Shown here: positions 9,058 to 18,089 of the stretch, piece by piece
Numbering within the stretch: the first letter of the stretch is position 1
How the letters are laid out: each line of letters begins with the position of its first letter
DNA from: Pseudomonadota bacterium
Lineage (GTDB): Bacteria > Desulfobacterota > Binatia > Binatales > Binataceae
Direction of reading: 5' to 3'
DNA: 64,000 nucleotides
Assembly: GCA_021324885.1 (NCBI GenBank)
Contig: JAJPIF010000028.1
Span: 124,001 to 188,000 of the forward strand
The notes under the pieces: generated by a model
The model's input: the letters and a program-made list of their open reading frames with translations, nothing else
Database searches by the model: none
What the model was told of the DNA's origin: nothing
Made by a program: the position numbers and the translations under genes

Positions 9058-9834
9058 TCAAACGGCGACGCGGCGCGCCACGATAATGAACGCCGAATGG
9101 GCGACCATCCGATGCAGCGGGCGCACGCTGAGTCCCTTGACCTGCCAATGGCGCAGCAGCGTCTCGAAGCTGTCGACCTCGCCGAAATGGGGACTGGCTT
9201 CGAGCGCGTCGACCGTGTCCTTGAGCTGCAGCGCCGTCGGCACATAGCAGACCAGAACGCCGCCGAACCTCAAGGCGCGAGCGGCTGAGGTCAGGGCGCG
9301 GCCGGGTTCGGCGACGTCGAGGAACATCCGATCGACGCCGGTTTCCTCGAAGCCATCATAAATGTCGGCGATCCTGAGCGTCCATTGCGGGGCCGGGCCG
9401 AAGTAGGCGGCGACGTTGTCGCGCGCCATGCGGGCGAAATCCTCGCGCACTTCGTAGGAAATCACGCGGCCGGCGGGACCGACGGCGCGCAGCAGCGCAA
9501 TCGTGAAGGCGCCGGCGCCGATGCCGCCTTCAATTACACTGGCGCCGGGAAAGACGTCGCCCCACAGCAGCATCGGACCCGTATCCTTGGGATAGATGAC
9601 CTGGGCCTGACGCGGCAGATTGGGAACCAGATCGGCATAGGTGGGGCGCAGCACCAGGAAAAATTCGCCCGAGCTCAAGCGCACCCGCGATCCTTCGGGC
9701 AGACCAATCAATTCGTCGGCCGGGATATCGCCGCGAATCGTGATCCTGCGTCCGCGGCGCAGCCGCTTCAAATAACGGCGCCGCTTGCGATCGATGAAGA
9801 GGACGGCGTCATCTTCTTTAAGTGAGGAGTCCAA
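9058..9834 (-). CDS. trmI: tRNA (adenine-N1-)-methyltransferase TrmI
   Basis: 258 residues, starting at TTG 9834. Methylates A58 (and A57 in some lineages) in the T-loop of tRNA using SAM. The N-terminal beta domain has the RGRRITIRGDIPADELIGLPEG pattern of the family. The methyltransferase domain then has YPKDTGPMLLWGDVFPG and the SAM loop VIEGGIGAGAFTIALLRAVG, with EVREDFARMARDN as the acidic loop after strand two. The C-terminal FLDVAEPGRAL matches the D-x-P active-site region. The length is normal. It is divergent from the small zinc-ribbon gene. Confidence 0.93.
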   Translation of the reverse strand: MDSSLKEDDAVLFIDRKRRRYLKRLRRGRRITIRGDIPADELIGLPEGSRVRLSSGEFFLVLRPTYADLVPNLPRQAQVIYPKDTGPMLLWGDVFPGASVIEGGIGAGAFTIALLRAVGPAGRVISYEVREDFARMARDNVAAYFGPAPQWTLRIADIYDGFEETGVDRMFLDVAEPGRALTSAARALRFGGVLVCYVPTALQLKDTVDALEASPHFGEVDSFETLLRHWQVKGLSVRPLHRMVAHSAFIIVARRVAV

Positions 9835-9982
9835 GTGTCAAAGGCTTAGAACGCCGCGGCAATCCAGGCAATAATCCCCCTTGAAGTATTGACTAAATCG
9901 GCTCGCGCCGTTTAGGTTTTAGACCACCCCGGCTTCTATCATCGATGGACTCGCCGGGTTATTTTATTAATGAGGATTATAG

Positions 9983-10153
9983 ATGGCGGAGAAAAAGGCC
10001 AAGACCGCGGAAAGCAGGGGAGCGGAAACGCGCAAGCACCTGTGTCCGAGCTGCAGCGCCGAGACCAAGGTCATTTTCTACACCGGTTTCGGCAAAAAGG
10101 GATTCTTTTGGGTGTGCGAGAAAAACTGCGGTTACACCGCGCGCACGCGTTAG
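9983..10153 (+). CDS. Small four-cysteine zinc-ribbon protein (56 aa)
   Basis: ATG 9983 to TAG 10151-10153. The basic N-terminus (about 20 residues of Lys, Ala and Glu) is followed by CPSC at 21-24 and C-x3-C at 45-49 (FWVCEKNCGYT), a classic zinc-ribbon knuckle pair. It ends in a basic tail. The size and fold recall ribosomal L33-like or RNA-binding ribbon proteins, but the sequence between the knuckles does not let me name it. It lies 24 bases ahead of a second Cys-rich small protein, and both are upstream of secF, so they probably share a transcript. Confidence 0.7.
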   Translation: MAEKKAKTAESRGAETRKHLCPSCSAETKVIFYTGFGKKGFFWVCEKNCGYTARTR

Positions 10154-10177
10154 GAAAATTTTTTCGGGGCGACTTAA

Positions 10178-10516
10178 GTGGCGAGATCACGCAAGTCATC
10201 AAAGTCGAAGGTAGACCTCTACGTCGGCATCACCGAGGCTGATGAACATGAGGAGGAAGCCGATCTTCCCAAGGATGAGGCCGGTCGGCGCAAGATCAAG
10301 CGCCAGTACGAAGAATTGCTCGGCATCCGGATCGAGAAGCTCAAAGGCCGCATCCTCAACCGCGAGCGCATCAACAAAACCATCGAGGGCATTTACTTCA
10401 TTTGCGACAAGTGCCTCAAGGTCTGCCATTCGCTCGACGAGGGGATCGTGGAGGATCCAGCCAACCTTCACAATCTATGCGGTAAGTGCGGCAAGCCGTC
10501 GCGCACGGCAGCCTAG
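10178..10516 (+). CDS. Hypothetical protein with C-terminal zinc ribbon
   Basis: 112 residues from GTG 10178. An acidic/basic N-terminal half (Lys/Ser-rich start, then DEHEEEAD) leads into a helix and a C-terminal pair of knuckles: C-x2-C at 76-79 (CDKCLKVC) and C-x2-C at 101-104 (CGKCGK). It is likely a small nucleic-acid or protein-binding factor. It follows the 56-residue zinc-ribbon gene closely. The product is not recognised; a zinc-binding role is inferred from the cysteines only. Confidence 0.65.
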   Translation: MARSRKSSKSKVDLYVGITEADEHEEEADLPKDEAGRRKIKRQYEELLGIRIEKLKGRILNRERINKTIEGIYFICDKCLKVCHSLDEGIVEDPANLHNLCGKCGKPSRTAA

Positions 10517-10724
10517 CCGGCTGCCCGGATCTCGTGTGTGCCTGAGCCCGGCGGTTGGGACCGCAGCCGGTCGCCGCAAGACCTTTTCTTTTTGCCTGTA
10601 ACCCGATAATGATCATGACCAGATTATCCCCGGCCGATGTGCAGGCGGCATTACAGGCTGCGCGGGGAGCTCAAGCCTCACAGCTTGACCAACTAAAGTA
10701 CCCGCTTGGACGCAGTGAGGTGCG

Positions 10725-11651
10725 ATGTCATTACAACTGATCCCGCCCGACGTTAATATCGATTTTGTCGGCCGGCGGAAGTTTTTCGTTATGCTCTCGA
10801 CCGCGATCAACATCGCGGCAATCCTTCTGCTCATCTTCAAGGGCCTCAACTATGGTGTCGATTTCGCCGGCGGGACCCTGGTTCAACTGCGGGTTAATCA
10901 CCAGACCACCAGCAACGACCTGCGCCATGCCCTGGGTCCGCTCGATTTGGGCGAAATCACGATTCAGGACTTCGGCCAGAAGAATCAGTATCTGCTCCGA
11001 TTCGAAAAGCTCAGCAGTCTCAAAGGCTTTACCCCGCGGCTCAACGGAGCCCTGGAGAAATACTATGGCCAGGGGAATGTCGAAGTCCTTCGCGTCGAGA
11101 GCGTAGGTGCCAAGGTCGGCCGGGATTTGCGCCGCGACGCGATCGGCGCCGTCATTGTTGCCACCATCTTCATGGGCTGTTTTATTGCCTGGCAATTCCG
11201 CAACGTCAGTTGGAGCTTCGGCGCCGGCGCGGTAATCGCCCTGGTCCACGATATTCTCGTGGTGGTTGGAGCCCTTGTCATCTCACAGTTGCAGTTTGAC
11301 CTGACCACCCTCGCCGCCCTGCTGACGGTGATCGGCTATTCCGTCCACGACACCATCATTGTGTCGGACCGCATCCGCGAGGACGCGCTCAAGCGCAGGC
11401 GTGAATCGTTGCCCCAGATCATGAATCGGGCCATCAATGAGACCCTGTCGCGTACAATCCTGACCTCCGGCGTCGCGATTTTCGTCCTGATCGCGTTGCT
11501 TGCACTGGGTGGTCCGATCCTGCGACCCTCCGCCTTTACCCTGCTCATTGGATTCATCACCGGGACCTACTCGTCGATCTATATTGCGGGCCCGGTCGTG
11601 CTGTTCTGGGAGCGGCGGGTCAAAATCAAAGCCCTGCCCCGCGCCGCATGA
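10725..11651 (+). CDS. secF: Protein translocase subunit SecF
   Basis: 308 residues; ATG 10725 has a GAGG about seven bases upstream. SecF, with SecD, uses the proton gradient to pull exported proteins across the inner membrane. The first membrane helix follows IDFVGRRKFFVMLS, the periplasmic start has the signature YGVDFAGGTLVQLRV, and the C-terminal half has five more helices including the conserved VIGYSVHDTIIVSDRIRED. The length is normal for SecF. Unusually no secD or yajC lies upstream: the gene before it is a zinc-ribbon protein. It overlaps the next gene by four bases (ATGA), showing translational coupling. Confidence 0.95.
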   Translation: MSLQLIPPDVNIDFVGRRKFFVMLSTAINIAAILLLIFKGLNYGVDFAGGTLVQLRVNHQTTSNDLRHALGPLDLGEITIQDFGQKNQYLLRFEKLSSLKGFTPRLNGALEKYYGQGNVEVLRVESVGAKVGRDLRRDAIGAVIVATIFMGCFIAWQFRNVSWSFGAGAVIALVHDILVVVGALVISQLQFDLTTLAALLTVIGYSVHDTIIVSDRIREDALKRRRESLPQIMNRAINETLSRTILTSGVAIFVLIALLALGGPILRPSAFTLLIGFITGTYSSIYIAGPVVLFWERRVKIKALPRAA

Positions 11652-11968
11652 CAGCCGGGTCGGTCCTGCTACAGACTTCGCGGGGAAGCTATTGCTTAAG
11701 TCTCGTCGAACACAGCGGGCCGCCGTCCGGACCGTGGATTCTGACGCTTTCAATGGAGCATGCCGGCGGATTGGAGAAATTCGCTTTTCGCTGTCTGCTT
11801 GGTCAGCCCTTAATTCGGACGGCCGGACTCAACGCGCCCTCCGCAGCTTGCGCGCGGCTGGCGAGCTGGCTTGAGCGGGATTTCGAAGCTGTCCGCGAAG
11901 CCGCCCTCAAATCGATCCGGTCCGAGCGGCGCCTGGCCGAGTTCAACCTGGACGAGTCGATTCCCTGA
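11648..11968 (+). CDS. Hypothetical protein coupled to secF
   Basis: 106 residues, ATG 11648 overlapping the secF stop. The N-terminal half is beta-rich (SVLLQTSRGSYCLSLVEHSG, PWILTLSMEHAGG) and the C-terminal half helical (ARLASWLERDFEAVREAALK). No signal peptide, membrane helix or known motif is seen. The tight overlap argues that it is a real gene made together with SecF. Confidence 0.6.
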   Translation: MTAGSVLLQTSRGSYCLSLVEHSGPPSGPWILTLSMEHAGGLEKFAFRCLLGQPLIRTAGLNAPSAACARLASWLERDFEAVREAALKSIRSERRLAEFNLDESIP

Positions 11969-12183
11969 GCGTGAGGCAGTTCCGGTCCCGCTATCGCTTG
12001 CCATTACCGCAGCTGCTTTTGCGCAAGCTCAAGGCTTAGCGTATCTAATCAGGTCGGGATCCGGCTGGTGTAGGAACCGGTTTTGACTGGATGGTCAGGG
12101 CGCTCTGTGAGAAGCGGGTGGTGGTCGAGGATTTACCTTTAGTCTCAATGGAAAAAGTCAGCGTTTGGGAAGGTCGATTCCGT

Positions 12184-12211
12184 TTGACTCGGAGACGGAT
12201 GGCTCTATAAT
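12184..12211 (+). promoter_or_regulatory. Sigma70-type promoter of the isc operon
   Basis: TTGACT at 12184-12189 and a perfect TATAAT at 12206-12211 are separated by 16 bases. This lies 72 bases upstream of the iscS start, in a roughly 315-base region (11969-12283) that otherwise holds no gene I can support. Confidence 0.65.
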
Positions 12212-12213
12212 AT

Positions 12214-12224
12214 ACCTACTAGGT
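12214..12224 (+). promoter_or_regulatory. Palindromic candidate operator at the isc start site
   Basis: ACCTA-C-TAGGT is a perfect 11-base palindrome beginning three bases after the -10 box, where transcription should start. A repressor bound here would block the isc promoter. An Rrf2-type (IscR-like) regulator is the natural candidate, but no such gene is in the window. Confidence 0.45.
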
Positions 12225-12283
12225 CCACTAATGCGTGATTGATCCGCCCAGCGGACCGAGGTAAACGGACCGAAGGTAAGATG

Positions 12284-13504
12284 ATGGTCAAGCTGCCGAT
12301 TTACATGGACAATCATGCGACGACTCCGATGGATCCTCGGGTGGTCGACGCGATGCTGCCGTATTTCACGGAGAAATTTGGCAATGCCGCCAGCCGCAAC
12401 CACAGTTTCGGATGGGTGGCGGAGGAAGGCGTGGACAAGGCGCGCAATCAGATCGCGTCACTGATCAACGCCAAATCCAAGGAGATTATCTTCACCAGCG
12501 GGGCCACCGAATCGGACAACCTCGCGATTAAGGGTGTGGTCGAATTTTACAAAGACAAGGGTAATCACGTCATTACCTGCGTGACCGAGCACAAGGCGGT
12601 GCTGGACAGTTGCAAGGCGCTGGAAAGGGCGGGGAAGGCTGCTGTCACCTATCTGCCGGTGGATAAGTACGGGATGGTTGATCCCGACGACGTGCGCAAG
12701 GCGATCACGGACAAGACCGTGCTGATCACGATCATGGCGGCCAACAACGAGATCGGCACAATTCATCCGATCGCCGAGATAGGCCGCATTGCCAAGGAAA
12801 AGGGTGTGCTGTTTCACTGCGACGCGACCCAGGGGGTGGGCAAGATTCCGGTGGACGTGGAGAAGATGGGGATCGACCTGCTTTCGGCCAGCGCGCACAA
12901 AATTTATGGACCCAAGGGCGTTGGGATCCTGTATGTACGTTCCAAGGGACCGCGCGTGCGGCTGACGCCGATTATCGACGGCGGCGGGCATGAGCGGGGC
13001 CTGCGCTCGGGAACCCTCAACGTGCCGGGCATCGTCGGGTTTGGCGCGGCCTGCGAGATCGCGGGCCGGGAAATGGAACAGGAGGCCCAACGCCTGCGCG
13101 GCTTGCGCGACCAGTTGCAGGCGAACCTTTTCGAGCGGCTGGACGAGGTTTTCCTCAACGGCCATCCGGTGCAGCGCTTGCCCGGAAATCTCAACGTCAG
13201 CTTTGCGTATGTCGAAGGCGAGTCGCTGCTGATGGGCATCAAGGACGTGGCCGTCAGTTCCGGTTCGGCCTGCACTTCGGCGACCCTGGAGCCGTCCTAT
13301 GTGATACGGGCGCTGGGGACGGACGAGGAGTTGGCGCACAGTTCGATTCGTTTCGGGCTGGGGCGCTTCAATACTGCGGAGGAAGTGGATTTCGTGGCGC
13401 AGCGGGTAACCGATGAAGTCAGACGCTTGCGCGACATGTCGCCGCTTTATGAGATGGCGAAAGAGGGAATCGACCTGAAATCGGTTGAATGGAAGCGCGA
13501 CTAG
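12284..13504 (+). CDS. iscS: Cysteine desulfurase IscS
   Basis: 406 residues from ATG 12284; AAGG lies seven bases upstream, and ATG 12281 is an alternative. A PLP enzyme that takes sulfur from cysteine for cluster assembly on IscU and for tRNA thiolation. It begins [17 protein letters not shown] as in the family. The PLP lysine is K206 in [14 protein letters not shown], and the sulfur-carrying cysteine is about residue 330 in [16 protein letters not shown] on the mobile loop. First gene of iscS-iscU-iscA-hscB-hscA-iscX, probably controlled by the promoter and palindrome just upstream. Confidence 0.96.
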   Translation: MVKLPIYMDNHATTPMDPRVVDAMLPYFTEKFGNAASRNHSFGWVAEEGVDKARNQIASLINAKSKEIIFTSGATESDNLAIKGVVEFYKDKGNHVITCVTEHKAVLDSCKALERAGKAAVTYLPVDKYGMVDPDDVRKAITDKTVLITIMAANNEIGTIHPIAEIGRIAKEKGVLFHCDATQGVGKIPVDVEKMGIDLLSASAHKIYGPKGVGILYVRSKGPRVRLTPIIDGGGHERGLRSGTLNVPGIVGFGAACEIAGREMEQEAQRLRGLRDQLQANLFERLDEVFLNGHPVQRLPGNLNVSFAYVEGESLLMGIKDVAVSSGSACTSATLEPSYVIRALGTDEELAHSSIRFGLGRFNTAEEVDFVAQRVTDEVRRLRDMSPLYEMAKEGIDLKSVEWKRD

Positions 13505-13555
13505 CGGGCGCAACAAACGCGACGCAGCAACGTCTTAGTTTGAGGATTAGGGATC

Positions 13556-13978
13556 ATGGCTTACTCCACCAAGGTTTTGGACCACTACAATAATCCACGC
13601 AACGTCGGCAGCTTTCCCAAGGACGCCGTCGATGTGGGCACCGGCGTGGTGGGCGCGCCGGAGTGTGGCGACGTAATGAAGTTGCAGCTCAAGATCAACC
13701 AGGAAGGCGTGATCGAGGACGCCCGCTTCAAGACCTTTGGCTGCGGCAGCGCCATCGCCAGTTCCAGCTACGTGACGGAACTGGTCAAGGGCAAGCGCAT
13801 CGAGGAGGCGATGGCGATCAAGAACAGCGCGATCGTCCAGGAACTCAATCTGCCGCCGGTCAAGATTCATTGTTCGGTCCTGGCCGAGGACGCCATCAAG
13901 GCCGCGATCAACGACTGGAAAACCAAGCACGAGGGGCGGCAGCCGCAGTCGGATCAGGGCAAGGCGGCGCAGGGATAG
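13556..13978 (+). CDS. iscU: Iron-sulfur cluster scaffold IscU
   Basis: 140 residues. The scaffold on which IscS builds the 2Fe-2S cluster before HscA/HscB release it. All three cluster cysteines are in the canonical places: C37 in GAPECGDV, C63 in TFGCGSAI and C106 in VKIHCSVLAEDA. The HscA-recognition motif LPPVK precedes C106. The C-terminal tail of about 15 residues (Gln/Lys-rich) is slightly longer than in E. coli. It lies 51 bases behind iscS. Confidence 0.96.
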   Translation: MAYSTKVLDHYNNPRNVGSFPKDAVDVGTGVVGAPECGDVMKLQLKINQEGVIEDARFKTFGCGSAIASSSYVTELVKGKRIEEAMAIKNSAIVQELNLPPVKIHCSVLAEDAIKAAINDWKTKHEGRQPQSDQGKAAQG

Positions 13979-13991
13979 GGAGGCGAAGCGA

Positions 13992-14306
13992 ATGATCTCG
14001 CTGTCCGAGAACGCGGCGAGCAAAATCAAACAACTGGTAGTGGAGAAACCCGGCGCCGGTTTGCGCGTTAAGGTGGTTGGGGGCGGATGTTCGGGGCTGC
14101 AGTACCGGATGGAAATCGATTGCGCTAAGGAGCGGGACAAGGTCTTCGAACGCGACGGCGCGCAATTGATCGTGGACAAAAAGAGCTTCCTTTATCTGAA
14201 CGGGTCCGAACTGGACTACGCCGAAGAACTCATGTCCTCGGGATTCAGACTGGTTAATCCCAACGTCAAACGCTCCTGCGGTTGCGGAGAGTCCTTCACG
14301 GTATGA
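13992..14306 (+). CDS. iscA: A-type iron-sulfur carrier IscA
   Basis: 104 residues, 13 bases behind iscU. A-type carrier that accepts or delivers Fe-S clusters, particularly 4Fe-4S. The three cluster ligands are C33 (GGGCSGLQY) and C96/C98 in RSCGCGESFTV at the very C-terminus. Its position in the operon supports IscA rather than ErpA or SufA. Confidence 0.92.
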   Translation: MISLSENAASKIKQLVVEKPGAGLRVKVVGGGCSGLQYRMEIDCAKERDKVFERDGAQLIVDKKSFLYLNGSELDYAEELMSSGFRLVNPNVKRSCGCGESFTV

Positions 14307-14327
14307 GCGGCAGCTCAACCTTGCGCA

Positions 14328-14984
14328 TTGAGCAAGATGCAGGCGCGATGTCCATCATGCGCGCGGCTTCAACAGCCGCGGCTTTTTTGTTCAGATTGCG
14401 GCGCGCCGCTTGCGGTCGAGCTTGACTATTTCGATGTTCTCGGCATTCCCAGACAACTGACGCTCGATCCCGCCCAACTCGAAGCGCTCTATCACGACCT
14501 GGGGCGGCGGGTTCACCCCGACCGTTTCGCCAACCAGCCCGCTCCGGTCCGCAACGCCAGTCTGGCGGCGACGGCGCTGCTGACGCGGGCGTTTCGGACT
14601 TTGCGCGATCCTTTCAGCCGGGGACTTTATTGGCTGGAATTGCACGGCGAAAAGTTGGCGCGGGACAATAAAGAGGTGCCGCCTGAACTCGCCGAATTCA
14701 TTTTCGAGGTACAGGAAAGCCTGGCGGAATTGCAGGCTGGTCAAGTTGACGGAAACGATAGCGACCACGTTAAAAAGCGTGTTTTGTCCGCTAAATCTGA
14801 CATTCAAAGCCTGTTGAAAAATGCTTTTGCCCAACTTGACCAGAATTACGCAGATTGGGACAATCGCGTAAACCATCAAGCTGACCTGATTGTCAAACTT
14901 AAAAGCGTCCTTTCCCGTATCGCCTATCTCCGGACCTTGGAGAGGGACGTCGGTCGGGTATTGGAGCAACACGATTTGAGATAG
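14328..14984 (+). CDS. hscB: Co-chaperone HscB with N-terminal zinc ribbon
   Basis: Up to 218 residues (TTG 14328; ATG 14337 is an alternative that keeps all the cysteines). J-domain co-chaperone that brings IscU to HscA and stimulates its ATPase. HPD is at 63-65 (RRVHPDRF), preceded by YFDVLGI as in HscB, and the C-terminal helical domain binds IscU. The odd part is the extension at 8-24 with two C-x2-C knuckles (CPSC and CSDC), absent from E. coli HscB but like the tetracysteine ribbon of mitochondrial HSCB. It lies between iscA and hscA. Confidence 0.9.
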   Translation: MSKMQARCPSCARLQQPRLFCSDCGAPLAVELDYFDVLGIPRQLTLDPAQLEALYHDLGRRVHPDRFANQPAPVRNASLAATALLTRAFRTLRDPFSRGLYWLELHGEKLARDNKEVPPELAEFIFEVQESLAELQAGQVDGNDSDHVKKRVLSAKSDIQSLLKNAFAQLDQNYADWDNRVNHQADLIVKLKSVLSRIAYLRTLERDVGRVLEQHDLR

Positions 14985-15016
14985 TTTTGGGGCTTTTCAC
15001 CCCAAATGGAACATTT

Positions 15017-16879
15017 ATGGCAGTCATTTTCGGAATCGACCTGGGAACTACCAACAGCTTGATCGCGGTGATGGAGGAAGGGCGGCCGCGAATCATCGCG
15101 GATCCGAAATCCGGCGATACCATGCTGCCCTCGGTCGTGGCATTGCTTGCCAACGGCAGGGTCGAAGTGGGGAAGAGCGCGATTGAACTGGAACCGCATC
15201 TTAACGTCGAGCGCGGCGGCACAATCGTCCCTGCCGGCTTGGGACGCGATGACGAGGGCGTGGTGGTACGCTCGGTCAAGCGTTACATGGGCCTGGGCGG
15301 CGATGAGGTCGCGCAAGAGGACCGTCATCGTTATGCTTTTGCGGATTTCGGCGGGCCGGTAGTGCGCTTCAAAGTTGGGCAGCGGACGTTTACACCGCCC
15401 CAAATTTCGGCAGAAATTCTCCGCACTCTCAAAGGCTGGGGCGAGGCCGCCACTGGCGAGAAGGTCGAGCGAGTGGTCATCACGGTGCCGGCTTATTTCA
15501 ATGATGGACAGCGTCAGGCGACCAAGGACGCAGGCCGTTTGGCGGGTCTGGAGGTCGTCCGGCTGGTCAACGAGCCCACCGCGGCGTCGCTGGCATATGG
15601 GTTGCATTCGATGGCGAGTGGTCGGGTGGCGGTGTATGACTTCGGTGGCGGCACCTTCGACATCTCCATCCTTAACGTTAAGGAAGGCATTTTTGAAGTT
15701 CTGGCAACCAGTGGTGACACCCATCTGGGTGGCGACGATATCGATTTGGCAGTGGCGAACCTGATGTTAAACCAGTTGCCCGAAGAACTCAGGCGCAACC
15801 GCCAGGTATGGAACACGGCGCGGCAGGTCGCCGAGGCGGCCAAAAAGCGCCTGAGCGCCGAAGTCGAGACCGGGATGGAACTGAGGCTGCCGCATCTCAC
15901 GGTATCGCGCCTCCTCAGCCGTCAGGAACTGGAGGAACTGGCACAGCCGTTGGTCACCCGCACCATTGATTGCTGTGCCCGCGCTCTCAAGGACGCCAAC
16001 TTGACCCCTGCCGAAATCGACGCTGTCGTGCTGGTGGGAGGATCGACGCGGATGCCGTTGGTGCGCCGGCGCGTGCAGTCGTTTTTCGACCGCGAGCCGC
16101 TGTGTTCGCTCGACCCTGACGAAGTTGTGGCGCTGGGGGCGAGTGTTCAAGCTGGCGTGCTGATGGGCAAAAGCGGGGATATGCTTTTGCTCGACGTGGT
16201 CCCGCTGTCGCTGGGTATTGAAAGTATGGGCGGAGTCATGGAACGGATTATCCATCGCAACACCACCATTCCGACCAGCGCCTGTGAGCGCTTTACCAAT
16301 GCAGTGGACAATCAGACGCATGTGGATATCCATGTGCTCCAGGGCGAGCGCGAACTAGCCAAAGACTGCCGGAGTCTGGCACGTTTCAAACTGGGTCCGA
16401 TTGAGCCGCAGCCGGCGGGGATGGCGCGGATCGAAGTCACGTTTCTGATTGATGCCAATGGTATTCTCAACGTTACGGCGCGCGACGAGCGCACCGGGCG
16501 CGAGCATTCCATTGATGTCAAGCCGAGCTACGGCCTTACGGACGAGGAAATCGAGCGGATGCTGGAGGAAGCAATCGATTTGGGTGAAGAGGATCTCACG
16601 CAGCGCTTGCTGATCCAGGCGCGCAATGATGCGGCCGCGATTCTCGCCGCCCTTAGCAAACAGTTGAACGAATATGGAGCCCTTCTGGATCAAGCGGAGC
16701 GTGACGCAATCCAGGCGTTGGCCGCGCGGCTTGAAACCGCGCGCCAGAGCAATGACCGCGAACTGATTGCGTCGCTGGTCGAACAACTCAACGAGATGAC
16801 GACCCCGTTTGCCCATCGCATTATGGATGAGGCGATCAAGGCGGCGTTGGAAAAAAGAACCGTTGAAGAGGTCTCCTGA
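15017..16879 (+). CDS. hscA: Hsp70-type chaperone HscA
   Basis: 620 residues from ATG 15017, close to the 616 of E. coli HscA; the frame is open ten codons further but the family starts here ([19 protein letters not shown]). ATP-dependent chaperone specialised for IscU. Nucleotide domain motifs: [22 protein letters not shown] and [14 protein letters not shown]. The substrate domain follows from about residue 385 ([20 protein letters not shown]), ending in a helical lid. Operon position next to hscB separates it from DnaK. Confidence 0.95.
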   Translation: MAVIFGIDLGTTNSLIAVMEEGRPRIIADPKSGDTMLPSVVALLANGRVEVGKSAIELEPHLNVERGGTIVPAGLGRDDEGVVVRSVKRYMGLGGDEVAQEDRHRYAFADFGGPVVRFKVGQRTFTPPQISAEILRTLKGWGEAATGEKVERVVITVPAYFNDGQRQATKDAGRLAGLEVVRLVNEPTAASLAYGLHSMASGRVAVYDFGGGTFDISILNVKEGIFEVLATSGDTHLGGDDIDLAVANLMLNQLPEELRRNRQVWNTARQVAEAAKKRLSAEVETGMELRLPHLTVSRLLSRQELEELAQPLVTRTIDCCARALKDANLTPAEIDAVVLVGGSTRMPLVRRRVQSFFDREPLCSLDPDEVVALGASVQAGVLMGKSGDMLLLDVVPLSLGIESMGGVMERIIHRNTTIPTSACERFTNAVDNQTHVDIHVLQGERELAKDCRSLARFKLGPIEPQPAGMARIEVTFLIDANGILNVTARDERTGREHSIDVKPSYGLTDEEIERMLEEAIDLGEEDLTQRLLIQARNDAAAILAALSKQLNEYGALLDQAERDAIQALAARLETARQSNDRELIASLVEQLNEMTTPFAHRIMDEAIKAALEKRTVEEVS

Positions 16880-16926
16880 ACGCTTCGTCTAAAGCGCGAG
16901 AGGTTTACGAAGAGAAAGGACGAACG

Positions 16927-17142
16927 ATGGGTCTTAGATGGGATCAGGCCGAAGAGATCGCTGAAGTCCTGGCTGAGAATCATCCTGGTATCAATCCGCT
17001 GGACGTGCGGTTCACCGATCTGCGCCAGTGGGTGATTGACTGCGATGAGTTCGACGACGATCCTGCCGCGTCCAGCGAAAGCAAGCTGGAGGCGATTCAA
17101 ATGGCCTGGCACGAGATTTACAAGGAGCAAAACGAGGACTGA
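16927..17142 (+). CDS. iscX: IscX (YfhJ) iron-sulfur assembly accessory protein
   Basis: 71 residues. Small acidic protein that binds IscS and iron and tunes the rate of cluster assembly. Family signature is clear: MGLRWDQAEEIAEVLAE, then VRFTDLRQWV, then DEFDDDPAASSESKLEAIQ. In E. coli, fdx sits between hscA and iscX; here ferredoxin is absent. Confidence 0.94.
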   Translation: MGLRWDQAEEIAEVLAENHPGINPLDVRFTDLRQWVIDCDEFDDDPAASSESKLEAIQMAWHEIYKEQNED

Positions 17143-17185
17143 AGACCGGGTGAGTCACTCGGAGGCAGCGGGGGTTGAATAGGAG

Positions 17186-17734
17186 ATGACTGCGAAGCGT
17201 CTAAAAGAGGAAGTTGAAGTGGTGGAGAACTCGAGTCAGCCCGTGAGAAGTCATAAGGAAGCAACCATGCAAGAAAAGGAAACTCTGGATGAAAGGCTGC
17301 CGAGCCTGTTCGAGCCGGATACGCTCCTGCCCGTTCAGTACTTCGAGGCGATGCGCCGCAAGCACCTGCTCGAAGGTGAGAAGCGGCTCATCCTCAGTGT
17401 ATTGGAGGACGGGATTGAGTGCTTCATGAAGTACGTCGACGCGAGCACCAATAAGGGGCAGCGGCTTTTTCGCGACGCCGAGGAGTGGATTAATCTGCGC
17501 GACAAGCAGTGGATTTTTTCCTTCGATAACGTTTGCGACATGCTTGACATCGATCCCGACTACATGAGGCGCGGCCTGCGCGAGTGGAAGGAAAACAAGC
17601 TCGCGCAACTGGCGCAGCTCAAAGCTCAGCATGGCAACGAAGTCAAAACTTATCACAACGACCGCCCGGGCCAGCGCAAACCTCAAGCCGCGCCCCACCA
17701 GCGCCATCTGCATCTGCACAAGGTGCACGCCTGA
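17186..17734 (+). CDS. Conserved hypothetical protein at the end of the isc operon
   Basis: 182 residues from ATG 17186; M28 (17267) is a possible later start after a poorly conserved leader. The core is helical: LLEGEKRLILSVLEDGIECF, then RLFRDAEEWINLRDKQWIFS, then FDNVCDMLDIDPDYMRRGL, which looks like a helix-turn-helix-like bundle. The C-terminus is His/Gln-rich. It lies 43 bases behind iscX and just before the operon terminator, so it is probably made with the Isc proteins. I do not know its function; a regulatory role is a guess from the fold pattern. Confidence 0.6.
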   Translation: MTAKRLKEEVEVVENSSQPVRSHKEATMQEKETLDERLPSLFEPDTLLPVQYFEAMRRKHLLEGEKRLILSVLEDGIECFMKYVDASTNKGQRLFRDAEEWINLRDKQWIFSFDNVCDMLDIDPDYMRRGLREWKENKLAQLAQLKAQHGNEVKTYHNDRPGQRKPQAAPHQRHLHLHKVHA

Positions 17735-17776
17735 TCCGCCGAGCGGGTCTCTGCCTGCCATTAAGATTGAAGCCGA

Positions 17777-17808
17777 GGGCGGTCCGACGATTGGGCCGCC
17801 CTTTTTTT
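17777..17808 (+). terminator. Rho-independent terminator of the isc operon
   Basis: A 9-bp GC stem (17777-17785 with 17793-17801, one G-U pair), a loop of seven and seven Ts at 17802-17808. It is the strongest terminator seen in the window and marks the end of the isc transcription unit. Confidence 0.85.
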
Positions 17809-18089
17809 AACAATTAACGCCCGTTTCAAGCTCTGACCTGCCAAATTCCGGCCCTCCCGGGCCGCTTCCAGGGGAGCGAAGGGGGAGTTTTGGCAGGACA
17901 GCGGAGCGAGCAATTTCGCCCTCCACTTTGCGGTAAGGGGCAAAAATTAGGTTATCCACCTGGACTCAGAAGGAGTTGTGAAAACTTTTTCTAACCCAGC
18001 TTCGGCCCGGTAAACGTTTGGTGCGAATTGCGCGTCAAAGGAACAAATGGCGGCAGTCGGTGACCTGCCAACCTTAAGGAGAGCTGGCG

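Noticed and set aside
9889-9916. TTGACT with TTTAGG 16 bases on, before the 56-residue zinc-ribbon gene
   Set aside because: The -35 is good but the -10 is too far from TATAAT to call a promoter.
10615-10740. Short ORF of 41 residues running into secF
   Set aside because: Has no motif and overlaps the secF start; could be a leader peptide, but nothing supports it.
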